A DNA stretch of 64,000 nt. Source: Gymnogyps californianus. Lineage: Eukaryota > Chordata > Aves > Accipitriformes > Cathartidae. The notes beneath the pieces were generated by a model. That model saw only the letters and a program-made list of their open reading frames with translations. It was not told the DNA's origin and searched no databases. This document shows, one piece after another, positions 27,501 through 37,693 of this stretch; position 1 is the first letter of the stretch; each line of letters starts with the position of its first letter. The stretch lies in assembly GCF_018139145.2 (NCBI RefSeq), contig NC_059500.1, forward strand, positions 30,361,437 through 30,425,436, in the 5' to 3' direction. A program made the translations under genes and the position numbers.

Positions 27501-30500
27501 GTGATGGCTTTGTACTAGTTTTCTGTTTTCTGTGGCCTTTTTGTCTTGAGTCAACGTACTTGCCCAGACTTTCTTGTTCATTATTCTTTAGAAGATCCGC
27601 AGGCTCAAAGCATCAGGTGCTCTCTTTCACTCTTGAGTAGTAAATATCCAGCCTGATAAAGGCCACCCTGAGAAAGAGTTCTGTTTTTTCAGATACCTGT
27701 GGTGTACCACAGAGAGCTGGGGCCACAGGGGAAATCTGGTCACTGTGGGGCAATTCCTGGCTGCCTGGCTTGCAGCTAGAAACAGCAGCAATACACTGTG
27801 GGCATTTCAGGGCCCAGGGATTTCACTTGCACTTGGTCAATTTCTATGGCCTTTCTGAGATGGAGGCTGCCCTGCACAAGGATCGGGCTGGTGGAATTTC
27901 CTCACTGGAAGCTGCAGGGCTTGTAAACCAGATCTGAGGGAGCCTCATGCAGCACTTGGAAATTAATCCTCCTGCTGGGGTTAACCAGGGGATAGCAGCA
28001 AATCGTTGAGAAAGCATGGGTTGGGTGGGCAACAGTATCGGTGGAGCAAAAAGCAAAAGGAGCTCATCTGGCAGCAGGAGGACCTGGATGATGCAACCAG
28101 GGCCAGGTCTGCCCGCAACCAAGCACAGAATCATCATGGTCTGTACCTGCAAGACTTGGGACTCCCCTGGTCCCTGCCACCACACTCCCCCTTCCCCCTG
28201 CTACCGTGAAAGGGGAAGAGCAGTTCAGACCCTCCATCCTTTCCCAAATGCCAGCCCCACTCTCCATGATGCTGAGGTCCTGACACGACCTCCACCTCTT
28301 CCCTTGTGCACACACATGGCACCCAAGAATGAGAAGGATTTCACCTCTCTTCAAAAGCACCATGGAGGAAAAAGGAGCTCATGCTGATCGGCCCTGTGCC
28401 ACAGGGGTCACAGCCAATATTGCTGTGCCAGCGCTCAAAGGGGACCTCGCAGGGTGCTGCCCAGGGCCCACCCTGTCCCGTCACCACCCATGCCCTGCCA
28501 GCCCCAGTGTGAGCAGGGGCTGTGCCCTGGATTGCCAGCCATTGGGTGCAGGATGGGTCTGCAGGCAGAGGGTCGCAACCGAGGGACGGTGCAAGGACCG
28601 GGCGATGGGAGAGCCCTGGCAGGGGGGCACAGCTGAGGGGCTCGCACACGCTGTGCAGCAAACATCAGAGGTAAGGCAGCCCACAGCAGAGTCCCTGTGC
28701 CACAGGGCGAGAGGAAAGGGCATTCGAGCCCAGCAGCTCCCCCAGAGAGAAAACTGGAGGCAGAGGGTAATGCTCTGCTATGTGCCCGCGGGAAAGGGTG
28801 TGACCACAGACCACTATCCCTGTCCGTGTCCTCTTCCCCCAGCAGCTGCTGCCCGCCTCCTGGGCAAGACAGGCCGTGCAGCCTCTTCTCCCTCAGCGGG
28901 GTCTATGTGAGGCCATGGGCAAGGGGAAACCTGGCAGGAAGCAGCACAGCTGAAGGACTGCCTGAAGCAAAAACCTGCTCCCATGCCAGCGCTTCCCATT
29001 GGACAAAATCATTCCCTAATGCAGTCTGGATCCTCTCAGGATAGCACAAGGTCCAAGCAGCACTGTCATCCCCCACTTCCAGCCACAGCAAATGCCGATT
29101 CCTCTTTCAGAAGCAGTAAACTCTGAAGCCTAATGATTGCCACTCACAGGGTAACAATTACTTTACTGTCAGATGTTCTAGCACAGGGCGTGCTTGTCCT
29201 CTATTGTTGGACTTGCAGTTGTGGTGGGGTTACCAAACCCTGGGGAGGTGGAGGCCAGCTGGTCAGAGGGAGCTTTCATACTCCTTTCCACCTGCTCTGC
29301 ACCACAGCCAGGGATGGGCTCATGCAGCTGTCAATACAGTTTATAGCAGCCTCTGCAGCCACCGTGTCTTGCTGCTGGGTCACGAGCCTTTGAGGTCTGC
29401 TATTAGCAACTGGGAAACCACAAATGCCCCTTCTGCTTGCTCCAGGGTTTATTCTCACACCAGGGCTAACCCTAGCTCCACCACAGCAAATGGGGGACAG
29501 AGTCTGGGGTCTGTCCTAGGAAACTGGATTGCCTGCCCAAACATGCCAGACAGGCATTGCATCCACAACCAAAGGAAGAGAAAGAACCTGTTTCTCCCCC
29601 TTCACTACCCACAACCTCAGTGGTCCAATCCCCTGACACATAAGAGTCTCTGCAGAGACCCCGGCTCCCAGCCTTTTCGCTTTTCCTTTAGGAGGTTCAT
29701 AGGGGTGCGTGGTTGATAAACACAGGAAATGTAACAGGAAAACCATTGAATAGAAAAAATCCACAACCCCAAAACATGCAGGATCAAAACCAGCTTTGTC
29801 TTACTGCTGGAATACATTGCTCTGGGTTTATTTGAGTATAACTCCCTGTACACACATAGGCAACCACACACCCCACGGGCATGGTGTCCATGGCTGTGTA
29901 TGAACTCCCTCATAGGAAACAGTGCCGTTTCACAGCCCATAAATCACATGAAGTCCAAGAGCCCTAATGCTCCAAGAAGGTATAGCAGAGAGGTGGTAAA
30001 GCTAGTTTTGGGGCTGGATGTGTTGATTATCAGCTGCTGGGGAAGCCACAGAAAAGAGTGAAAAAGAGTTGAGAAGTCTCACAAAGAAGAAAGCCAGAGG
30101 GAACAAGATTGGTGCCCTTATAAGACAGCCTCAGTACTTGCAGGAGGACAGTTTAAAAGCAGAAGTTCTTAATAAGAAGGAAGACATATCAAGTGGAAAA
30201 AATAGCCTAACAGCTCCTTTGATCAAGCCCCGTCTGATGATTAAGTTAGATAAAGCCATGGAGAAAACACTGAACAAAGTAGCACTGACTTTGAAAAAAC
30301 AGAGAAGTGGCCGTAGGACAGATGCATCCCTGAATTTACCGTATGGTGCACAGAGAAGGCAAAAGTTGGGGAGCTCCCTGGCAGGTTACTGCATGTACAA
30401 GTAATCGAGCACTGTTTGCCATCTCCCCTCTCCCTCAGGTTCCTGTTTCTCTCTGTGGTCCGTGCCAGGAGCAGTTCCCCACAGGTGCAGGAGCAGGAGG

Positions 30501-30967
30501 GCTGGGGCAGCGAGTCTGCTAAACAAACATGCAAAACACCCCAAGAAATACAGACAGGACACTTAGCCTTTCATCAGCTCTCCTGAGGCATTTCAGTTTT
30601 CCTCCTGGTGATGGAGATTCTCCAATAACTCCCTTTAGCAGTGAGAGTCGAGCTTAGGATTTTTTTGTTAACTTCTACCCAGCGACCACCCCCCACCCCC
30701 CCCACCCCACCCCCAGTTATTAAAACCTTGTTGCCAAACTGGCTGTGGTTGCAACACAAAGGCAGCAGCTGATACAACCCTCTTTTGCTAGTCAGTCAGT
30801 GTTAAGAAGACGACCAAGGGAAGCCGGCACCTACCTTGTCCCAGCAAGCAGCAGCTAACTGGCCAGCAGAAAAAAATCTTGAACATCTGCAGCTTAGCTT
30901 GGAAGAAGAAGAAATCGCACTTACCTGAGCGGCTCAGACACAGTGCAAAGAGCACTAGGCAAAGCAT
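18520..30967 (-). CDS. CHRNB3: Neuronal nicotinic acetylcholine receptor subunit beta-3
   Basis: Coding exons in transcript order on the - strand are 30925-30967, 27113-27264, 26013-26057, 21095-21204, 19987-20869 and 18520-18654, all with GT/AG borders. They join to 1368 bases, 455 aa plus stop (human is about 458). The product is an accessory subunit of alpha6- and alpha4-containing pentameric receptors and does not itself form the main agonist face. A short leader ([14 protein letters not shown]) precedes the mature chain. The Cys-loop is C150-C164 ([15 protein letters not shown]). No vicinal cysteine pair is present, as expected for a beta subunit; the region reads [15 protein letters not shown]1-TM3 are in the 883-base exon and TM4 in the last. 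[20 protein letters not shown] and [15 protein letters not shown] are beta3-type. The start at 30967 is the only ATG in frame; upstream codons in frame are GTG. It is convergent with CHRNA6. Confidence 0.97.
18655..19986 (-). other. CHRNB3: CHRNB3 intron 5
   Basis: GTAGGT donor after the HFIRQ codons and CCCAG acceptor before GTTGTCCAAGAC, phase 0. Non-coding; nothing else recognised. Confidence 0.8.
21205..26012 (-). other. CHRNB3: CHRNB3 intron 3
   Basis: The largest intron of the gene. Moderately GC-rich with several chance open frames on both strands (up to about 163 codons overlapping exon 4 antisense). No repeat family or other gene recognised. The 5' splice site is GTAAAT after the 45-base exon; the 3' site is TTACAG. 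Confidence 0.75.
26058..27112 (-). other. CHRNB3: CHRNB3 intron 2
   Basis: GTAAGT donor after VDV and a CCTAG acceptor before GATGAGAAG, phase 0. Non-coding, nothing else recognised. Confidence 0.8.
27265..30924 (-). other. CHRNB3: CHRNB3 intron 1
   Basis: It separates the 43-base signal-peptide exon from exon 2, phase 1. Its middle (about 28100-28950) is GC-rich and produces overlapping chance open frames on both strands. A C-rich tract is at 30686-30714. Confidence 0.75.
30686..30714. repeat. C-rich low-complexity tract
   Basis: Runs of 4-8 C interrupted by single A residues, inside CHRNB3 intron 1. The opposite strand could form a G-quadruplex. Confidence 0.8.
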
Positions 30968-31180
30968 GGGCACCACCGTGGCTTTTCCTTTAAATGTGAT
31001 CTTTTGTTTTCATAAGCAAATCAGTCTCATCCTAGTAAGGGACTAAAACAATCTAGTTAAAGATCAGGGCAGACAATTGGGTCTGCAAGGCAAGACAGCA
31101 CCTTTGAGCCTTGTCTTGCCTCATTATGACGCTGGGTAAATCACACTTCATTGATTTTCAGTCAGCTGTCACATCCCGTA
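30968..31180 (-). promoter_or_regulatory. CHRNB3: Candidate CHRNB3 proximal promoter
   Basis: Immediately upstream of the CHRNB3 start. On the - strand there is a CCAAT box at 31076-31080, overlapping an E-box-like CAATTG (31074-31079). A CAGCTG E-box lies at 31163-31168, about 200 bases before the ATG. The chicken beta3 promoter is known as a compact retina-specific promoter driven by bHLH factors such as ATOH7 through E-boxes, so this arrangement fits. A TTTAAAGG stretch is near the ATG, but no good TATA box. Assignment is by position and motif only. Confidence 0.4.
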
Positions 31181-33699
31181 AGCCTAAATCAGGGCTCTGG
31201 GTCCTAAACTCTGACTGATTTGTTTGTGGTGGTATTTGGGTGGCTATAGCCACTGCGGTCTAGGAGTAGAAGCAAGGCAAGGTTTTTAAGGAGGAGAAAT
31301 GTCTTTTATTATGCTGCCAGTTACAGCTGGGGAAAAAAACAGGCTGCAGATCAGACCCAAAGATAGATCACATGCCTGAAAGGTTATCTGCTCCAGCTGT
31401 ATTGGTTGGTCTAATAAAAGGGGCAGCCTCCCTACAGACCTAACTTAGGTTATTCATTTTTCATACTACACTTGCTGGTTTACAGCTGTAAAATGGATTT
31501 GGGGGGGGGGAAAAGCAGTAAGATATAGATGGGAAAACAGGGCTGATTTCTAAATTTATATCTCATCACTCATATACAAAACATCACAGGCAACGGCACA
31601 GAAATGCTTGCACAGTACTATCTATTGGCACAGCTTAACAGAGTATGTTGCCCCAGGGCCTTGTGTTTAGCAATGAGAGTGATGGAGCCTTTGATTATTT
31701 AGCCAGTTCCTCCTCCCCAGCAACACCTTGGACAGGGCTCCCGTCAGAAGCTGCCAGAAATCCCTGACGTCAAAAGGGGTGCGGGTTCCTCTTTTCCTGT
31801 CCCCCTGGGAACCCTCTGCCAAGGGATTTCAGGATCTTCTCGGTTTTCTTCCCAAATGAAAGTCACTTTGCCATCTCTCTCCACAGAGGAGCTTTTCCCC
31901 TGAACTTTTCAAGTTCAAGGAAGAGTGGTGCAAAATTCTTTTAGTTTGTACCCAGACCTGAAACTGTTCCTGCCTTTTTTCTTTCTGGCTATTTAATTGC
32001 TTGCTGACTTTTATGTTGGAAGCCTGTTTTTTTCAGCAACAGCTGGGCCCGTTTCTTGCAGTGGCCCAGGTTTTGGTACAGTCATAAGCTATGTGATTCA
32101 GATTTGCATTATCTAAGGTCCTCGCAGAGGACTGATAACTGGCAGCTGTAACCTTGTCAGATTATTCAGCTTCCTGTAATAAAAAAGATGTCATTTCAGT
32201 GTGGTTCAAAGTGACGTTGCTGCTACAAGTAACCTTCTTGTAGTGTCCTACCACCTCATTTGTGCTGCTGTGGACTTGCAGCCTGCCTCACCCGTAGCTC
32301 TTGGGCAGGCCACCGGCAGCAGCTCAGTGGGTTTGCCTTTTCTGCTACTGTACTGCACACAGGAAATCTGCAAGGGCCCGCATTAGCTTCTTGGCTCTGC
32401 CAGTGTTCACCTGGCAGGGCTGGAGGAGCAGCTGGTTTCCTCTGCACCTTTCCTCATCCCAGCTGCAGAAAGCAACTCAAAAACAACAGTGCTATCAAGA
32501 CACTGTCCTGAATGAAGTGTCTTGTTATCACCAGCTGCTGTCACTACCAGAGTGCTCAGTTTACCCATTAGATCCAGACCAGGCATAAGCCCATGACTCG
32601 TCGAGGTGCACAGTAAGGGTCCTTTTTTTATGCTGGCATCAAGAGAACAGCGGACAATTGGCTGGAGTGGTGCAGACAGACAGTGCCACAACCTGCCATA
32701 AAGTTGAGTGTGGACTAAACACAATTATCCTGCCTGATGCAAATTTTTCTGCAACAAAGCTACCCCTTAAAAATGTTCTGTGTAGACTACGCCGTGGTTT
32801 CCAGCATGTTTCTGGTCCTGTACAGGGCTCAGCACCCTCAGGTGTCATCCATCATTTTTGTTGAACCACAGGATCATGACTGCAAGCCCCAGCCTTTGCC
32901 CGTTGACACCTCTGACCGTAATTACTGCCTGAGATCACATCCAGGCACTGCTCTGTTAGGCAAGGCTGTGTCACAGACTGGAGAGAAACCTATTTTCATA
33001 AGGCTTTAGTCTGCTGCCTTGAGGTAATGAAGTTAATCTATTAGCTGGCTATAGGAATAGGGGTTTTGCTACTACATGGTAGTTTCTCAGAGGGAAATAC
33101 GATATATGCTTGCTTTACCACTGCCTCCACACACTGCCTAGATTGTGACAAGAGGTAAGGACCTAGCTTGCCTGGTCTTTGGCTTCCAGAGTTATCTGGC
33201 AACCAGAGGAAGGTACTGGAGAAATAAATTGTTTGCTTGCTGATCGTGCTTTCTGTTTACAAGTCCTTATTCAGCCATGCTCTCCAACGTTTTGGGAGGA
33301 GAGGTACGCATGAATACTCCATTTTACCAGCCGGGCCATGAAGCATGGGGAGCATCCACCCTGAGATAGCAAATGAATTCCTGGGTAAGACTTGATTCCT
33401 CTCTGTTGAGAACCTGCCTTTGCTTTTCCACAGGTTTCATGGGATTTGTAACCGACATGAGGCTGCAATTCCACGCTGCAAACAGCCGAGAGCTGCCTGA
33501 GCACAAGCAATGCTGGAACTGGGCCTCACTCTCTGGGCAGCTCAAACTCCTGAGAAAAAAAAAGAGAAATCCACCTAGAGGCTGTGGCAGATGCATTCAA
33601 TCCCTTAACAAAAATAGCAATAGTTTGGTACAGGCTCCAAAGGAGGTAAAGGCCTGAGCCGTAGCCAGGCCAAGAACTCCCCTAGGAAACCCACAAAGG
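31181..33699. other. Intergenic sequence upstream of CHRNB3
   Basis: No recognisable gene. Includes a G10 run at 31501-31510. Open frames (up to about 105 codons) are unremarkable. Confidence 0.55.
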
Positions 33700-33719
33700 A
33701 ACAGAGTGACCCAGTGAGC

Positions 33720-34640
33720 ATTGATGCATGTGAGCTTGCAACACCGATCATGCGATTAACACATGAATAGCGGGTGGCTTTTCCAAGACTCATTTATCAA
33801 GGAACAAACAAAGCTGTGGGTACAAGGAGTCTCATGCATACCTTTCCCATTGTATGCAATTTGACTACGAGCCAACCACTTTATTCCATAAATATGACAG
33901 CCTAAGTGAGCCTTCTTTGAGCTTGCCCTGCTAGGCAGCACAGCTGCATGGCGGTGATCTCCCCTTGAGCTGGGACATGTCTCAAGGTTGCTCCTCGAGG
34001 CAGAGAGACCTTTTACCAATGACAGACCTTTGGATAAGCCCAATTTGAGTTCTTCCTAAATTGCAACTGAACTGCATGCCAGGTGACTCTCCCCTTGAGC
34101 AGGGATGCCTCTCAAGGTTTGAGATTCCTTACCTGAGACTAAGAGATCCTTCCTTACCCAAGGTGGAGAGACCCCTTACTCACAACAGATCCTTGGTAAG
34201 AGACTGATAGCATGCTGAATTTATACTGATGAAACATTACTAATCCATGTAGTTACTCAATATTAATTGTTACAAACTTTGCATATATAATCCTTTAGAC
34301 ATAAACTGTTGACCAAGTCTGGGACTAAGTCTGGATCCAGCCACACCTAGACTCCTCTTTGAGAAGGAGTTTAGAAAGCAAGTGGGTCCATTCTGAACCT
34401 TGTGACTCAACAGGAGGGTCTTCCTTAGACTTTTGCATCTCCGGTCTCTGTGTAAATCATTCTAGCTCGATTCTAACTTGATTTTCCTTTGTATGTTTAT
34501 TCCATGTAGTAAGTAGTAGAGTGAACCTTGCCATCGAACTTTGTTAAGTTGCACTTTTACAACTTCATATTAAAACCACTTTTGCTAATACCTTTGACAG
34601 TGATTCTTTAAGATATTTAAATCACTACTCTGCCACAGAG
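33720..34640 (+). mobile_element. Probable solo LTR, ERVL-like
   Basis: The segment runs from 'gtggcttttccaagactcat' near 33774 to 'ttgctaatacctttgacagt' near 34581, resembling the start and end phrases of avian ERVL-type LTRs as I remember them. There is no adjacent retroviral coding sequence, so it would be a solo LTR. An internal block beginning CTCCCCTTGAGC is present twice (near 33959 and 34088). Boundaries are approximate, and target-site duplications were not established. Confidence 0.45.
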
Positions 34641-36456
34641 GCACAAATCCATCAGTTTGAGCCCACATGGTTAATATTAGGAGCAACTGAAAACTTGAGG
34701 TTATGATAGAGAGTGCCAAGCCGTGTTACCCGAAGGCGTCACGCAGGCAAGCATGGAAAACGCATTTTCCAGGGAGAGCTGGCAGTGCTGGCTGGCAACC
34801 AGAGGATGAGGAATCTGGACTGAAGGGAGAAGGACGGTGGGGAGGAAGGATGTGGATGGGAGATGCTGTGAACCAGAACCGAGAGGCCCCATTTCCAGAA
34901 CCAAGAGCCTGAGAGGTGTTTGCAGCACTGCCAGGGTTGTTAGCTGCAGGGAGACAGAGGCTGCAGGGGCAAGGCTGTTGCAGCAGCTATGGGGCAGGAT
35001 GCTCCTTCCAGGTGGATGTGCCTTCTCCCTCCCCAACCCGCCTCAGCCTCCCTAGTCCCTGGGGCTGGTGTGCCAAGAGCCAAGGGAGGCACGCTTGGGT
35101 GCCAGTATTTGGGATGGAGCCAGGCTCTGCAGAGCTCCCAAGGGAGGAGGACTGACTTTGTGCCATCTCGCACCACACAGGGAGCCAGCGGGTGAACGCC
35201 AGCCCCGAAGGAGTGAGGGACAGTTTCTGGAGCACAAGCGGGGTGGGAAAGGGCAGCACTCCTGGAGCCTCATCTTTGCCCTGGCGCTTCCCCTTCAATC
35301 CTCTCTGTTCTCGGTCCTCACCGTCAGCAGACACGTCTCCCCGTCAGCAGCTTCCTAAAACATGCATCTTCTTCGGTTGAGGGATGTCTTTAGCCCAGCT
35401 TGCCAGCAACTTTTGCAGCACCAGGCACTTCCACATGCCAGAGGACACAGAGTTTGCAGCCAGCCATCCACCTGCCCATAAACCCTGAAACCTCTCTGCT
35501 CTCCCCCAGCTCCCTGTCTCCCCCCAGGCACCTTCCTGCTGTCACTCCTCTTGGCTTGCTTACAGGCCCCCCCACCAACAACTTCATTCAGTCTTTCCCT
35601 CCCTGCTGTTTGCCCTCCATCCCTTCCTCCTCCTCCACGCACCCTTTTCCCGCGGGGAGTTGCACTGCATCCCACAGTCCTTCATCTCTCCCGCGGTGCC
35701 CCAGCACAGCCGCCACTTTCCTCCTCCTCCTTTTTTTCCTTCTCTCATGCCGAGAGAAGGTCCTTTCACCTTCTCCTCGCCTTTTTCCTTTTCAGTCTCC
35801 GTTGTGGACGTTTCCCTCCCTCCTCTCCCGTGCTGTTTCAGCACCCCTCCCTGGCAGGACCCGGGCAGTGCAGGCAGCACCGCGTTGAGGTGCAGGCAGC
35901 ACCGCGTTGAGGTGCAGGCAGCACTTTCGCCGGAGTGCCCAGGGCCGCGCTAAGTTCAGGTCTGTGGATATAACTGGTCCGTCGGACTTGTTTGGGCTAC
36001 AATGCAGATTACATGCTGTGTGAGCTTTATTTGGGAGCCCAGCGTAACGTGTACAGTTTTGAAAACTCATGCTTTGAATGATGCATTTGTAGCTGGAACT
36101 CTGCATAATGTTAATTGGGGCTAGATAGCAAGCTCTAAAAATATGTAGGGATTTTGCACTTGTGCATGGGCCTGTTTGTGGCAGCAGTTACAGCTTGCCT
36201 GAAGAGATTTAACCTCTTTCACATAGTGGGCAAGGGAAAAAAGGTCTTTGTGTCGGCTGGGGAACAAGCAGGCACTTAGCACAGCAAGCTGGGAAAGGGC
36301 TGATGGGAACCCTTGACAGAGACTGCCAGAAAGAACTGAACTCAGATTCAGGCTGTGTTCAGACAGTTGTTTCAGCGGTGACCAGGCTCTGCAAGTGCAG
36401 GGACAAGGTTTTGCAGAACAAGAGCCATTCTAGTCCTGGGTTTCCTTGGCACCGTC
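34641..36456. other. GC-rich intergenic block
   Basis: From about 34800 to 35960 the sequence is C/T- and CpG-richer than its surroundings and yields many overlapping chance frames on both strands, none protein-like. It could be a promoter region for an unrecognised transcript, but I see no exon to attach. Confidence 0.4.
35869..35924. repeat. 22-bp tandem repeat, about 2.5 copies
   Basis: The unit 'tgcaggcagcaccgcgttga' plus two bases repeats exactly at 35869-35890 and 35891-35912, followed by a 12-base partial copy. Period 22, identical copies, so the duplication is recent. Confidence 0.9.
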
Positions 36457-37641
36457 CTACCGTGACAAACTCCTGCCTGCCTTCCTTCCCGTTTCCACCA
36501 CATTTACGTGAATGCAGACTTGAGACAGCTTTGAGTCCCTGTGCCTTCTGACAGTGTACAGTCCATGCAACTGCCTGCTGCCCGTTTCCCTGTAAAAACC
36601 TTCCACTGCTCCATTGGGACTGGAGACACGTAGGGAGATGGACCTTTTGGAAGCGCATAGGCTCTTCACCACTGTATGCACATTAATATTTCTAATAGAT
36701 GGTGCATTGCCCTGTGCATTAGACTCTTTGTGTTGCTTTTTCAGTTCTAACTTTACAGCAAGGTCTCGTTCAGGATGTGGCACCGTCTCTTGGGGCTCTG
36801 TGGTCAATTCCTGCATTTTGGTGACACTAGCTAGCTCTGAAATATGATAATTTTCACAACTGTTTGGTCTGAGTTGATAACTGTAAACAAACATCTGGCT
36901 CAGCTGTGCTATTTTCTCAGCTTGTGTTTTCATTTTATCAAGCTCATCTCTGCTTTGGTAAATGCTCCTTGCAGCCCAAATTTTATCTGCAGCATCATGG
37001 ACTTGCTGTTCAGATGTCAAGGCCTGGAAGACTTCAGGGGTAAGCAAAGTATTAGCAAGGGTCAAGACTTTGCAGGGTGTGAGAGAAAATTCTGTTTTGA
37101 AGACAACTGCTCCGGAAATGACAGAAGCGCCTGGTTCACGTCTATCTCTGCATCGACCTCTCAGCCTCTCGTTTTCGGTGGTAACACCTGGTGCCTGGGA
37201 GCCCTTATCCCAACACACACAGCGCTCCATGGCAAGAGGGAGAGCCGTTGTCCTCTTTTCTACTTTCTCCTTCTGATTTAATACAGGCTTTTTATCCCCA
37301 AAGCAACCGTAAAACCCAAAGGGCAATTCCTGCCGCGTCCTATGGCCTCGATAAGCTGCCTGAATCCTGGCAGCAGCTTTGTTCATTTCGTCCACTTCTC
37401 TTCGGACGCAATAGCCCCGCCACACAGCCTGAATGGTGGAAGCTGACAGACTTTCTTTTTGGAGCTGCTGTATCTGGCATGGGAGGGTGAGGGACTCCCT
37501 TGGAGACACCATAGCAAAATCAAATGCTTTGTCAGAAATTGGATGAGGTCTACAAGCTCTGTTCCTGCCTGCGTTTGAGGGCATTTGCTCTTTACAATCT
37601 TTTCCTGAGTTAGCAGAGATGGTTGCTTTGTGGGTCCACAT
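36457..37641 (-). CDS. IQ-motif protein, unidentified, possibly partial
   Basis: A 394-codon open frame runs from the ATG at 37641 to a stop at 36457; the frame stays open upstream to 37693 without another ATG. It encodes two adjacent IQ motifs, TIQAVWRGYCVRR (about residues 69-81) and RIQAAYRGHRTRQ (about 92-104). These fit the IQxxxRGxxxR calmodulin-binding consensus, which predicts Ca2+-independent calmodulin or light-chain binding. Downstream is a helical, charged stretch (AADKIWAARSIYQSRDELDK, near 228-247) followed by a less ordered tail. I do not recognise the family. IQ-motif sperm or cilium proteins such as IQCN are one possibility. The real first exon may lie upstream through a splice acceptor, and a possible donor (CAC/GTAAAT near 36505-36510) would remove the last codons. 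It lies between CHRNB3 and THAP1, transcribed in the same direction as both. Confidence 0.6.
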   Translation of the reverse strand: MWTHKATISANSGKDCKEQMPSNAGRNRACRPHPISDKAFDFAMVSPRESLTLPCQIQQLQKESLSASTIQAVWRGYCVRREVDEMNKAAARIQAAYRGHRTRQELPFGFYGCFGDKKPVLNQKEKVEKRTTALPLAMERCVCWDKGSQAPGVTTENERLRGRCRDRREPGASVISGAVVFKTEFSLTPCKVLTLANTLLTPEVFQALTSEQQVHDAADKIWAARSIYQSRDELDKMKTQAEKIAQLSQMFVYSYQLRPNSCENYHISELASVTKMQELTTEPQETVPHPERDLAVKLELKKQHKESNAQGNAPSIRNINVHTVVKSLCASKRSISLRVSSPNGAVEGFYRETGSRQLHGLYTVRRHRDSKLSQVCIHVNVVETGRKAGRSLSR

Positions 37642-37693
37642 CGTCCACACACGATTCACAAGGAGGTTTCTTTTTAGCTTTAGAAATATATCT

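Noticed and set aside
28329..28910. 193-codon + strand frame in CHRNB3 intron 1
   Set aside because: Lies in a GC-rich intron with competing frames on both strands and no recognisable similarity.
30968..30976. Upstream GTG codons as the start of CHRNB3
   Set aside because: Eukaryotic initiation is expected at the ATG at 30965-30967, which directly gives a normal signal peptide.
35355..35953. Several 95-160-codon frames around 35.4-35.95 kb
   Set aside because: Pyrimidine-rich low-complexity sequence is open on both strands; no domain signal.
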